The notes under the pieces were generated by a model. The model had not been told where the DNA came from. It worked only from the letters and a program-made list of their open reading frames with translations, and ran no database searches. Below, piece after piece: positions 36,600-48,900 of a DNA stretch of 64,000 nucleotides. Position numbers and translations under genes: made by a program. Source of the DNA: Strongylocentrotus droebachiensis (lineage: Eukaryota; Echinodermata; Echinoidea; Camarodonta; Strongylocentrotidae). The stretch spans positions 47,324 through 111,323 of the forward strand of contig JAVYIG010006820.1 in assembly GCA_035222895.1 (NCBI GenBank), read 5' to 3'. Each line of letters opens with the position of its first letter. Position 1 is the stretch's first letter.

Positions 36600-37330
36600 G
36601 CAAGTAATCTCATTTGGAATCGTCATAGCTGTCATATCCAATGCTTCAATGATGTGGACCTTTAAGCTCTCTTTAAGTCACCTTTGTGTTCTCTTTACTT
36701 TTCCCCATCGACCTTTTTCAACCCAACTATATTGTTGTTTCTCTCTAGCATGCAATCTCCTTCATGTCAAATCTGACTGACATGACCGCTATACAAGAAC
36801 CAATTATTATTATTATTATTATCATATCTGTAATGTCCCTATTCTTGATGTGACCTTTAACATTTCTTTGCATCTCCCTTGATCTTTCTCGGCCCAATTA
36901 CTATGTAGGCCTATATACCCCTTTTTTCCCCTAGAGCATGTAATTTTGTTTGCTACCAGTCATAACCTAAATATCCCTATTCTTGATGTGGACCTTTATT
37001 TCATCTTTACATCATCCTTGGACTTTTCTCAACTCACAATTATACCTACCTCTCTCCTTCTCATAAACAAGCAATTTAATTTACAACCTGTCATAGCCCA
37101 TAACCCACTGCTTCATGTGGCCCTTTAAACTCTCTGCATCGTCCCTTTCGCCTTTATACCCCACCTACCTACCTGTATATACCTCTCTTTTCCTTGAACA
37201 ATGCACGCAAAAACATATTATTTGTAACCTTCCATATCTCTAAATGTTCCTATGCTTGATGTTTCTCTTTAATTTCTTCGTCCTCGCCCTTTGAACTTTC
37301 TCAGCCCGGTATCTCCTTCTCTCAAGGTGG
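36600..37330 (+). repeat. Decayed tandem array, about 5 units
   Basis: TTCTTGATGTG-like blocks recur near 36640, 36845, 36975, 37110 and 37255. Each is followed by ACCTTTAA, CATC, CCTTTGACCTTTCTC, CTACCTCTC and a CATGCAATTT block. Period about 130-200 bp. Confidence 0.7.
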
Positions 37331-39234
37331 GATCTTCCGGACTCTGCCTCCAGTCTCATGAGAGTAAAACGAATCCGATTAATTACAGACTAGGATATAA
37401 TTGCAGTTGATCGATAGTACATCTACCTTCCAATTTTGGTTTGAGCAAGGGTCTAATTCTGAACGCACAAATCAATACATGTCTAGGTTTTATTTCTTGT
37501 TTAAAAGCTATGAGAAGAACATCTTGAAATAATTGCTCAGACAGGATGCAATGCTATTCCCAGAACTGCTGTGATACCTATAAACTCAAAGAAGCGTACA
37601 TAAAGGGAAATTTCTTGGAGCACCGAATTTGAAGAGTTTTGACTTGTGCGACGTCAGCTTCCGTGAGGTTGACTGTCAAGATATCTGCCACATGATTGTG
37701 GAAAAAATCCATAATTGCCCAGTATAAATCAAAGAAAGCAAAGAAAAATCAAAGGGGATCAAGCTAATAGTCCTGACCGTCTGAGGTGCAAATGAGAGTT
37801 GGGTTTTTCAGTGAATGTGATTTTCAGCATTTTCTTTTTCAGTCCGTTTATGATTTGCTAATCCAAACAATCTACTGCGTTGAGAAAAAATCAAAATCAA
37901 CTTAGGCCAGTCCTCTCAAATTGCAATTCTGTAACAAAAACTCTAGATAGGTTTCAAATACTCTGTCACTCACGAACACTATTAATTTGCATTCACATGT
38001 TGTATATCGCATACTTGTAATAAAATAATTGCAAAACAAAATTGGCATCAGATAATAGAATATATCTTTATTTGCAGACCTCTTAAAAGTAAGACACAAT
38101 AGGATAAGTTATTGGAATGACCTTTATTTAATAATAAATGGTAAATAGAAGTTTGTTTATTTCAGTTTCATTCAAAACCTTTACACATATTTACTCAAAT
38201 TATACATTCTTTTCTCTAAAATTTCAGATACAAAACAATTTGAAAACGATGTGAATACACTACAAAAAGGAGGGTAATTCGATAATATTTCACTTTTTAG
38301 TATCGATGCTGATTATTTCAACTCATATCTCAAATTAACACACCAAATGTAAAATCTAAGTCAATCATTCTCAACTGGTTTTGGACAAAACATGATTATA
38401 GAGCTAAAGTAAAGAATCAATCAGAATTGATAAATAGATAGGTAACCAGGTAGGCAGGTATGTAGCTAGATAGACAGATATATATATATATTGAGAGAGA
38501 GAGAGAGAAAGAGAAAGGGAGAGAATAATACCGCGCAAAATAAAGAACTTTCCTTATGACATAATAAGCTACATCTGGTCTGTGGCATAGGTGCAAAATC
38601 CTAATCTATATAATGAATGTCTTCTCTTGCTCTCTCTCTCACTCTGCATCTCCCTGCCTCTCTCTTTCATAACGTTAAAGACATCAATTCTCCAATATGT
38701 TCTCAAATAATTCAAGTCGACTGTCCTACATATAGAAGAAATTTATCTCTATTACAAATTTACTTTGCGCTTTGAATACTTTACTTCAACTGTGAGAAGG
38801 GCATCTCTTTAGGTACAATTCATCTTAACTTTGAAAGACTGTTCAATTCACGATGGGGGTTGAAAAATTACAGATAGCATAACTCTCATCATCATCACCA
38901 CCAGCATTAACCATCATCATCATCATCATCATCATCAACACCACCACCATTAATGTTATTTGAGCCTCCTAAGTTTAACTAATATGTACTTCCAGTATTA
39001 AAGATAAGATACTACATGATGTCAGTAGGGGACCTAGGCTATATTTGCTAGTATAGAACCTATGATCAGAGTGAAACAGATATTTTAGGCATGTTTTAAC
39101 TTGATGTTTTGATTGATTATCGCGGTTGCATTGTATAGTGTGGTTCCACGTACAGACAAACGTGCATGCTTTGTGGAGATAAATAATCTCCTAGGCCTTT
39201 ATATGTACGGTGGATTTCTGTAGATAGTTGCTCA
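37331..39234. other. No gene seen
   Basis: AT-rich; GA and CT dinucleotide patches (38.48-38.52 and 38.62-38.67 kb) and the ATC repeat. Confidence 0.6.
38911..38937 (+). repeat. (ATC)n microsatellite
   Basis: About nine ATC repeats with related triplets on both sides. Confidence 0.95.
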
Positions 39235-39840
39235 TTGTATTTTAGGCCAGTTCTGCTTCTTCCACTGAAGGTAGATGGCAACCTCAGTGGAAATTGGAAA
39301 AAAATCAAGACCAGTTATGAGGTTATCACAGGACTCAACAAAGAAGACAGGGAAATCAATGAGGGTATTGACCCATTAAGATCCGAAAGAACAGCTGATA
39401 CTAGCTTGCGACGATAGTCCGTACGTGGTGCTGCCCCCGAAATGCCATGATCAGATGATGGAGGAGCTACATGATGCTCACCCCGGAATAGTCTGAATGA
39501 AAACAAGTGTGCGAGGTTGCGTATGGCCGCCGCAATCGACAAAGATTTGGAGCGAAAAGTGAAATCATGTGAAAAATGTCAAGCACACCAACGACAGCCA
39601 TCGAAAGCGCCGCTACTTCAATGGGAGTATCACAGCAAGCAGTGGTCGCGAATTCATGTAGATTACGCAGGCCTGGTAGAAGGTAAAATGCTTCTTGTAA
39701 TAATTGATGCGTAATCGAGGTGGATGGATGTTCACTTCACTACGAAATCGACAAGCGAAGTGACAATCGAAAAATTAAGAGAACTTTTCGCAACACATGG
39801 CCTACCCAACACGCATCTTCATGTTCATATTCTATTGTTA
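39235..39840 (+). pseudogene. Decayed Ty3/gypsy fragment: gag start fused to integrase
   Basis: A gag-like start (LKVDGNLSGNWKK) opens at about 39260. It runs into an unrelated stretch, stops, and gives way to integrase pieces: an HHCC-type zinc site (HDAHPG, then CEKCQ at about 39574-39590) and the first catalytic-core motif (HVDYAG near 39655). One stop interrupts the core and at least one frameshift the zinc region; the rest of the DDE core is lost after about 39820. This is an internally deleted, dead copy. Confidence 0.75.
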
Positions 39841-39924
39841 GAAAACAACCAAGAAAAAGACAGCTGAATTACAGCAAGGGGAATAGCTGCAAATAGCTGA
39901 ATTTGTCAAAAGAAGGAGCATCGA

Positions 39925-40093
39925 CCTTTTCGGAAAGGCGGGATGCTGTGGAGCGAAGGTACAGTAAAGTATTTTTGTGTATAAATGACAAGAACATTGC
40001 GTCAGAAATTCATGGAGGCTGTTTTATACTCTACAGGTGGACCGGCAGTCAAATAATTTGATCAATAATTAGAACAATAACGGACAAGGCCTA
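39925..40093 (+). mobile_element. Probable polypurine tract and LTR remnant between two gypsy pieces
   Basis: A purine run ending GGCGGGATG is followed by TGCTGTGG, which resembles a gypsy polypurine tract and LTR start. It lies after the integrase remnant and before the next gag. The order suggests the 3' end of one element joined to the 5' end of another through a shared LTR. The LTR's far boundary is not clear. Confidence 0.4.
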
Positions 40094-41028
40094 TTGGCCG
40101 AAGCACACGGGTGCTCAACCAATTGGCTAGGCTCGCCTGCCGGGCGAGAACAATGGCGTGCTCAACCAATCAACAGAGACAACGGGATCGATAACCCTGA
40201 ATTTTGGATGCGTACATCGAGACTCGAGATATACAACAGTTTTGTATTTGCTAATGGAGAAACTAGCAACCTGGCTGAAATCATTGAAGCATTCAAACAG
40301 TATGCAGTTGGCGAAAAAAATGAAAATTATGAGAGATACCTTTTCAACAAGCGACAACAAGAACCAGGCGAGAGTTTCGAATCATTCCTTGCCAACCTCA
40401 GATCTCTCGCCAATCATGCAATTTCTGTCAATGCATGACAGACAGTCTCCTTAGGGACAAAATATTGCTGGGCACCAATGATGCACAAATGAGGAAGTGG
40501 CTACTTCAAGAGAGGACGCCGACACTCGGTGGCTGCATCGACATCTGCAAGATCAGCAGATCAGCTGCTAATATCCACAGGATCCGGCCAACCTTCAAGA
40601 AAGGAAAGCAGAGCGGTGGACCAACAAGAGATCACAGCAAGCGCAGCACTGGCAAAGCAGCAAAATCTCCATGCAAATACTGTGGCAGGGAAGATCCAGG
40701 AGACAAAAACCAGTGTCCAGCCTACGGACAAACATGCAAGGCATGTGGCAAGCAAAATCACTTTGCCAATGTGTGCATGGTAAATAAGAGAATGCACAAA
40801 GTTGATGACCAGACTGACAGTGACACAAGCACCGAGTACACTGACAATGTCACTATCACCATCAACACCGTGAAACCAAGGGATGAGGTGTATGCAAGGA
40901 TGATTATCAATGAAAGAGCGGTAGACTTCCAGGTGGATAGCGGGGCTAGCGCCAACATCCTGCCACTGAGACACCTGGAAGGAGCTTCACTGTGTCTTGA
41001 AACCAAGCAAGAAAGAATGGCACGTTGA
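40094..41028 (+). pseudogene. Ty3/gypsy gag-protease fragment
   Basis: Two frames overlap at an ATGA (40435): a capsid-like part (40094-40438) and a longer part (40435-41028). The second has two zinc-knuckle-like units (CKYCG...CPAYGQTCKACGKQNHFANVC pattern, 40670-40780) and a protease active-site motif (VDSGAS, about 40933). It ends just after the protease start, with no reverse transcriptase. The +1/-1 break may be natural frameshifting or decay; the missing pol makes it dead either way. Confidence 0.8.
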
Positions 41029-41390
41029 CTGATGATCTAATTAGAAATAGAATTGTATGTGGCATAAAGGATATTGGGCTACGGAAGAAACTATTGCAGG
41101 AATCTAAATTGGATTTGTCTGCTTGTGTAAAGGTTTGTAAAGCATTTCAAGGCACTAAAGCCCAGATTAAGGATATGACAGCCTCAGAAGAAAGGGTGTA
41201 GTGTTTTCAAGGTAACAAACTAAAGTCAAGTGATAATCAGAAAGCCAGAGTAAAGGGTAATGACAGCAAAGCTGCGCACATAGATAAATGCAAGTATTGT
41301 GGTGGTAGCCAACCATAAAGGCAACGCCCAGCTTATGGGAAGAAGTGTAACAAGTGTGGCAATCCAAATCACCTTGCCAAGGTCTTGGAA
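41025..41390 (+). pseudogene. Second Ty3/gypsy gag fragment
   Basis: Starting in a new frame at 41025, the translation (LIRNRIVCGIKD..., then a zinc-knuckle region CKYCG...CNKCGNPNHLAKV) matches the typical second half of a gypsy gag, a region the previous fragment already has. Two in-frame stops interrupt it. It therefore derives from a different element copy or family. Confidence 0.7.
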
Positions 41391-41833
41391 GAGTGCCCTA
41401 CCTTTTCAGCATGGGAGATGGCAGAGAAGAAGAAATTGATTGTTGAAAAGGGCTTGTGCTATGGGTGTTTAAAGCTTGGTCATCGCTCAAACGAGTGCAA
41501 GAAGAGAAGCACTTGTAAGGACTGTAAAAGGCGACACCCAACAGCACTCCACGTTAAAGACTGGGGAAGGGTTAACTCTTCGAATCAATCTTCAAATCAA
41601 GATACAATCCAAGACGAAGTGAGGTCATCAAGCTCACACACTGCAAAGAAAGTGATGGTCAAGAAACTCTCAAAAGCTCGATGATTGTTCCTGTATGGTT
41701 GTCACATAAGGACAGTGTTGGAGAAGCGTTGACATACGCCCTGCTGGAGACTCAGTCAGATACGACTTTCTTACTCAAATCCATCAAGGACGAAATGGGG
41801 CTACATGGGACTAATTTTAAATTTGCATCGTAG
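41385..41833 (+). pseudogene. BEL/Pao-type gag zinc fingers and protease start
   Basis: The frame to 41684 carries ECPTF, then CYGCLKLGHRSNEC and CKDCKRRHPTALH, the arrangement seen in BEL/Pao gag. It shifts frame at 41681-41684 (ATGA overlap) into a second frame (to 41833) with ALLETQSDTTF, the BEL/Pao protease motif with Glu in place of the usual Asp. The fragment is joined in frame to the upstream gypsy zinc knuckle. Confidence 0.75.
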
Positions 41834-42831
41834 TGAAAATTCATCTCGACTCTGGACAACAAGTCTGCAAAGTGCACTTACAATGTATCTTCAGAAATAA
41901 ATTTTTCTTTGAGGCTAATGTCACATACTGCATGTGACATTTACATCATGTTTAAATTGAAATTCACTCAGCAATCATGATCCGAGAACTGTCTTGCTTT
42001 TGTGCCCTACATGCCAAGTTCAGATGTTTTATGTATTGAGAGTAACAGTAAAACTCTTTTGAAAGGCTTTCCCTTAGTACATGTCCAGTAGAATGGTTTG
42101 CTTAATTGAGACACTTCCATGGCTATGATTAGACCTGAGCCTTTGGCATCTCTACAAAACACTTCACTTAGAAGCAGACGGTTTCTTTCTTTTTTCCCCT
42201 CACTTAATCCTCACCCGTAAACTGCCCATTCATCAGACAGGAGGACTATATTTATGGAGATTTAATTGTGGTCTATTAAAGATAAACCTCCTTCATGAAT
42301 TCCAGCCATTGTTTCATTCACAAGATCACTACTCCCCAGTCACACCGACATGAATGGCCATTCACCAAACCAATCAATTACCTTTCCCCAAATGGCCAAA
42401 TTTTGTTTATCAATAGTCAGATTGAAGTTAATGTGGCTTGGGTTTTGAACAAAGTAAATACCATATTCATAACTATCTATTAACAAGGTGAAAGCCAAAC
42501 ATTGGCCAAAGCATGCAATGATTGAAAGACTGGAATCCTCCATCAAGAAGAAAGAGAGAAAGGGGATGAAGATGATGATGGTGAAGCTGAAAGAAACAAA
42601 AACAAAATAAAGCAAAATATGAATCAATCACAGAGCACTGAATAACAACATAACAAAATAAGAACACTATAAGTCTACTTTTTTTTTTAAAGCTATCAAA
42701 TTATGCAGGTATGGCAGACTATTTTCAACAGTCTGGAATTCTTTTCTATTATTTTGTTTAGCCATTTGATTAGAATCAAATTTAATTACTGTTTCTTTAA
42801 AAAACAAAAAAAACAATAGGAATTATTCATT
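41834..42831. other. No gene seen
   Basis: AT-rich spacer between the BEL/Pao remnant and the 3' end of the EF-hand/ZZ gene. Confidence 0.6.
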
Positions 42832-42837
42832 TTTATT
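42832..42837 (-). terminator. Candidate poly(A) signal of the EF-hand/ZZ gene
   Basis: AATAAA on the minus strand about 150 nt past the TGA at 42986. It is the right distance for a short 3' UTR, but the area is AT-rich, so a chance match is possible. Confidence 0.35.
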
Positions 42838-42985
42838 TATCACATTATATTTAACTAAACCAATACTACACAAATAAAACATTAAAAAATGAATTAAAAG
42901 TATGGGTTAGCAAAAGAACACAAGTTGCAAAACAGCGCAACAAACTCAAAGGGTAAAAATTTGTCTAAAGACTCACCTTTCTAGA

Positions 42986-45900
42986 TCAGAAAATGGGTCC
43001 TAAAGAGTCAAACCAGGCAACTAGGCTGCTATCCACAATAGCTAGATTCTTGAATTGATCCAAGGTTATCCTGGGGGCGAAGAAGACACACATACACAAT
43101 GTAAATTACACAGTAATATGCAGTCATTAATATAACTAGATGCAGAATTCTAGGTTAAAAAATTTGGTTCTATGAAAAATGCTCCATCTAGCTGTTATCT
43201 CAAACTAACCAAATTGTCACTTTGACTAGGGACCAACTTTTATAAATAAACTTAACGCTAAACCAACGCAACCTTACAACCCTAACCCTATATATTTTTG
43301 ACAAAATAAAGTCCTGAGGATTAGTCAATGGAGTACATGTCAGCTTATCAAATAGTTGCACCATATAGTTTTAATACCCTGAGAGATACAGGCTTGAGTC
43401 TGGGAAAATTGGGAACTCTTCTATCCTGAATTCCACATGAAACATAGCAGAAAACTCTTGTTTTCATTAGTCAAGATAAAAAATTGAGTTCTTTTATCAG
43501 ATGTCCCATGCTTTGAGCCAGATGCATCATTAGGGCCAAGACCTCGGATCAACAGATGATCTTTGAACTTACCTTTGGTCAGCATCAATCTTGGCCATCT
43601 TGAAGACATTGTCCACCATCTCCTCAATAGCATCCTGGGACATGGCCTCCATTACTGGCCACATGTCCTCCCTGTTGATCAAGCAATCATACAATCAATA
43701 AACTCATCAGTTTACAAATAAAGTAATAATAAACCACAGTAAATACATGATAAACTCTTCTGTCGTTTCATTTGTATGCACTATCTGATCTACATGTATC
43801 TCCCTCATTCTCATCGTCTCATTGTCTTCTACTTCACTGTCTCTTCTGTTTATATGTTCATACTATCAAAGCCTTTTCTAAAATGATTTCACCCTTCTTT
43901 ATTCTCACTAATAGAATCTCCTGTTTCTCTTTTCTTCATTATGAGTATTCCTTGGTTCCTCTTTAGTATTTTCATTATTCTATCCAGGATGTCACAGGTC
44001 AGAATTCATCATTTGATATATCTCAGCCTTAGTGTCTGAGATATTGAGAGCAAATATTCCATAGGAATCAAGTATTAAAAAATGGGTGTTTACTCATTCT
44101 CAGAAAACCCACTAGTCTAAAAAAATATATATATAAACAATTTGTTTTAAATTTTTTTAATCATTTTTTTTTCTTCTTCAAATTTAGTCTAAAAGCTAAA
44201 ATAAGAAGCCACTGTTTAAAAAGCAATAGGCCATTTTCGTAATGTAACCAAATTTAATGCATAAGTCTTTGTGAAGTGCCTCAATACAAATTATTTCATT
44301 CACCTGGTAAGAATAATAGTATTTCAATAGACAGAATCCAAACTGCATACATTAGTTGTTGTTAGGTTGGACAAACATTATGGCTTGACCTACCTAGCAA
44401 CACTTGATATATGCAGTTTGCATTCTAACTATTGAATTACTATTATTCTTATCAGGTGAATGAAATAATTTGTATTGAGGCACTTCACAAAGACGTATGC
44501 ATTAAATTTGGTTACATTACGAAAATGGCCTATTGAGAAGCAACCTGGAAAGTGAGACAAGGTATGCCAACATCTCAGTGAAACATCAAACACCTATTAA
44601 AAACGACTATTTTTCAATGGAATGCTAGGGAACAAGAAGAGATGACATACTTGCTTCCTGGATTCCCAGGGAAAGGGATCTTGCCGTTGGTGGTGGTTAT
44701 CTGTGCCCCAGTGTCTGATGGAATAGGGGCACTGAAGAGAGACGAGACTGGACGCCCCTGGTTGTCATCAAAGTTTGCCATCTGAAAAAATCAATCAAAA
44801 GCCAAGGAATATTCTTGACTATAAACTTGCAAGAGGTATGGCAGTTCAGAATCTTTGTATAATTAGAGTTATGATGAATAGTCAATGTTTCAAGGTCTAC
44901 AGACCTTTTGTTTGTGATGTTGAAAATGCAACAAAGTCCCATCTCCTAAAAATGACTGCATCTGCTCATTATACAAAGACATTTTGATGTTAACATGTTA
45001 ATTAATACACAGTGACGGGTTGTGTCGTTTTTTATTTGGCATAGGTAAGATATTGATTAATTTTACATTTATAAGCCAATATCTACACAAATAAAGAATC
45101 TTTAGCATAGGTACTTGGTATTCTGAAAAACTTGTTCCTTCTATATGAATGACACTTTTTGAAATTTTGAGGACTTTTTGTTGAAACTTACCATTTCTTC
45201 CTCACATGCTTTCACCACATCTCTGACCAGCTCAATAGTAACATAGAAGTAAGCTTTGAACATCTGTCTCAGGTTATCTCTACTGATGCTACTCACTCCT
45301 TCCAGGTCATATCCTTCAAATGCATCTAATACAGAGAGCAAAAGGAGTACAAAATAGGGTAAAGTCCTTGGATAGGATGAAAAATGGAGGCACTGTGTAC
45401 TGGAGAGTCACCACCTTTGCACGTTAAGAACCAACTGCACTATTTGTATAAGAGTAGTTATACCAGGAGGGGGGAGACTCGAGATTTACAGTGATTCAGT
45501 ATGCTTTGCCCCTCCCAGGCACAGCTGACACCAAATACTCAATTATAATAGTTAAAGAATTTGACCACAGTACAATTATTGCCTAAGCACATGTTGTAAA
45601 ACCAGGCCATACATTATATACATTACAAATAGGATATTGCTCCCAGGGTACTCGCTATGTTATATTCTTTTAAGGAAATGTTATCATAGAGTCATATACA
45701 ACCCAAAAGGATGAAAATGCACAATCAAATCTTGACTTACATTTGACCTTTTCCTGAAAGGACCCTTTGACCAGCGTCGACAGACCACAGGTAAACTCGG
45801 TGAAGTCAATGTAGCCATCACCATTGGCATCATAGTACTGCAAATCAAGACAGCATCAAAAGATCGATTACGGCTAGAGTTACATGCATACTGCAGAAAT

Positions 45901-48900
45901 GAGTGCTAACGGAGCACAGTAAAACAGCCAAGAGAAATCATTTCAAACAAATAATCATGTACCTGTGATTGGGTAAAATGAATACTGACAAACATAACAA
46001 TCAAAGACACAATAGAGCCATGAGAGATGGGAAGTAAGAAGGTTGATAGTAAGCATAGACACAATTAATAACCTTGCTAGCACTTTGTCGGGGAAGAAAT
46101 TTGCCCTTGTTAATTTTTCTGATGTCCACCCTACTTGGCATTGACAACGATATTGCTAAGCATTGATAAGAACCATCAGTACACAACTGTGGTGATTCCT
46201 TGTTCGTTGTTACATAGCACTCTACACTATGAACTTGGTACTCACCTTGAACAGTCTCTCTAGGAGTAAGCACTTCTCTAAACCAAGAGGTCCTACACAC
46301 TGATCATATACCTCTCTGGTGATTCCTTGTTCCTTGTTATATAGCACTATACAATATGAACTTGGTACTCACCTTGAACAGTCTCTCTAGGAGTAGGCTC
46401 TTCTCTAAACCCAGAGGTCCTACACACTGATCATACACCTCTCTGGCGATTCCTTGTTCCTTGTTATATAACACTCTACACTATGAACTTGGTACTCACC
46501 TTGAACAGTCTCTCTAGGAGTAAGCTTTTCTCTAAACCCTGAGGTCCTACACACTGATCATACACCTCTCTGGTGATTCCTTGTTCGTTGTTCCATAGCA
46601 CTCTACACTATGAACTTGGTACTCACCTTGAACAGTCTCTCTAGGAGTAAGCTCTTCTCTAAACCCAGAGGTCCTACACACTGATCATACACCTCTCTGG
46701 TGATTCCTTGTTCCTTGTTATTTAGCACTCTACACTATGAATTTGGTACTCACCTTGAACAGTCTCTCTAGGAGTAAGCTCTTCTCTAAACCCAGAGGTC
46801 CTTCACACTGATCATACACCTCTCTGGTGATTCCTTGTTCCTTGTTACAGAGTACTCTACACTATGAACTTGGTACTCACCTTGAACAGTCTCTCTAGGA
46901 GTAAGCTTTTCTCTAAACCCAGAGGTCCTACACACTGATCATACACCTCTCTGGTGATTCCTTGTTCCTTGTTACAGAGTACTCTACACTATGAACTTGG
47001 TACTCACCTTGAACAGTCTCTCTAGGAGTAAGCTCTTCTCTAAACCCAGAGGACCTACACACTGATCATAGACCTCTCTGGTGATTCCTTGTTCCTTGTT
47101 ATATAGCACTCTACACTATGAACTTGGTACTCACCTTGAACAGTCTCTCTAGGAGTAAGCTCTTCTCTAAACCCGGAGGACCTACACACTGATCATACAC
47201 CTCTCTGGTGATTCCTTGTTCCTTGTTACATAGCACTCTACACTATGAACTTGGTACTCACCTTGAACAGTCTCTCTAGGAGTAAGCTCTTCTCTAAACC
47301 CAGAGGTCCTACACACTGATCATACACCTCTCTGGTGATTCCTTGTTCCTTGTTACAGAGTACTCTGAACTGCTCATGTAAAGCTTCTATCTCGTACTGA
47401 TCAACTGGGGATAGAATGAAAGATGGAATAAAAGATGGATAGTGCAATCAATGATGTAATCTTAGAAAGAAAGCTCTCTCTCATTATTCAAGTAATTAGT
47501 TCTGCTTTTGTGCTTCTATGAACAAAATCAACTTATGATGAATAAAACAGGAAGAAAAAACCCACAATGTCCATTTGACTGGAGTATTCATTGATAATTG
47601 ATCTGCTTACTATTTTGTCATTCAAACACAACACCACAAAACACCATAATCTTAACTGATGATCTACATGTATTACAACTTTACTAGAGTAACTCATTTT
47701 TGTGCATTGCCAGTTCAAAAATGCTTAAATGACCACGCTCAATGAAAATTCTGAGTCAAGTAAGCCAATTTCACATAATACCTGAAACCAAGTTACATTT
47801 TGAGTAACAGTAGATGCCTAATACTTACAATGAGTTATTTTCTTCAATTTGTTGACATCATCCCATGTGACCCGTTTAATCACCTTTTCTTTTCCTGGAG
47901 AAAAACAAAATACATAGATGTCTACAAATTAGTTTCAATCACACTTATAAATGAGAAAACATTAGAAAATTTTCAATAAAAAAAAACGAACAAAATTGAT
48001 TATTCTTCAAGATTTAAAAAATTTAAGAAAATCTATTCATAGGCATCCATACAAATTGTGGAAAGTTAATTCTTAAAGATCTGAAATCTCACCTGGATAG
48101 AAGGGTTTGAAGAGCACAGTCCTAGGATTAGCTAGGGGTGGTATGGGGATCTTAATCTTAATGAATGTATGCAGTCTGTTATGTCTGTCATGGGGTTCAC
48201 AACGCTCACAGATGTCAAAGTCAACACAATTAGCACACTGAAATAAAAAGAAGATAAAAGACAAATATGAACATCAAGTTCTTTTACTACTGAACATTAT
48301 CAACTCTGGACTCAATACAGACAGTAGACAGTACACATAAGCCCAGAATACTGAGGAAGAGTACTGTACATAAAGACCACTATCTATCGCACTCTCCACC
48401 CCCTGTGAAAAAAAGAAGATAATGTGGAGCCCTGATTTATGTACATTTAAAATGTCTACTTGCATCACTTTGATTCATGAGGGCAAGAAGATGATAGAAC
48501 CCCTACCAATATCTACTGATCATTTAAATACCCCTCTTTGTGAATAGACAGCATTAAATTAAGTAAAATGACGAACAAAGGTATTAAAACATTTTCTTAT
48601 TCATGTACTACTGATATCGTGCTACAAATAATGATGAATTTTTTAGAATTCTCACTAACAAATGCGACAAAATATTCCATTTCATTCTACACTATTTGCA
48701 TATACTATGTGAAGAAAGATGAAGGGTGGATGTCTCTTGACAACTCAAGCACACCTGTATGTTGCTTACCTTGTATCTTATTCCACATATTGGACTAGCC
48801 TGGCACATATTACATGTGATTCCTCGATGTATAAATCCCTCTTCAAACAAAAAGAAAAACACGAGAAAAGGGCCAAATTAACATTTAATATAATTACTGT

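Noticed and set aside
46001-46300. 99-codon minus-strand frame ending in the 127-bp array
   Set aside because: It starts in an array copy out of the exon 6 frame and continues into intron; a shadow of the repeat.
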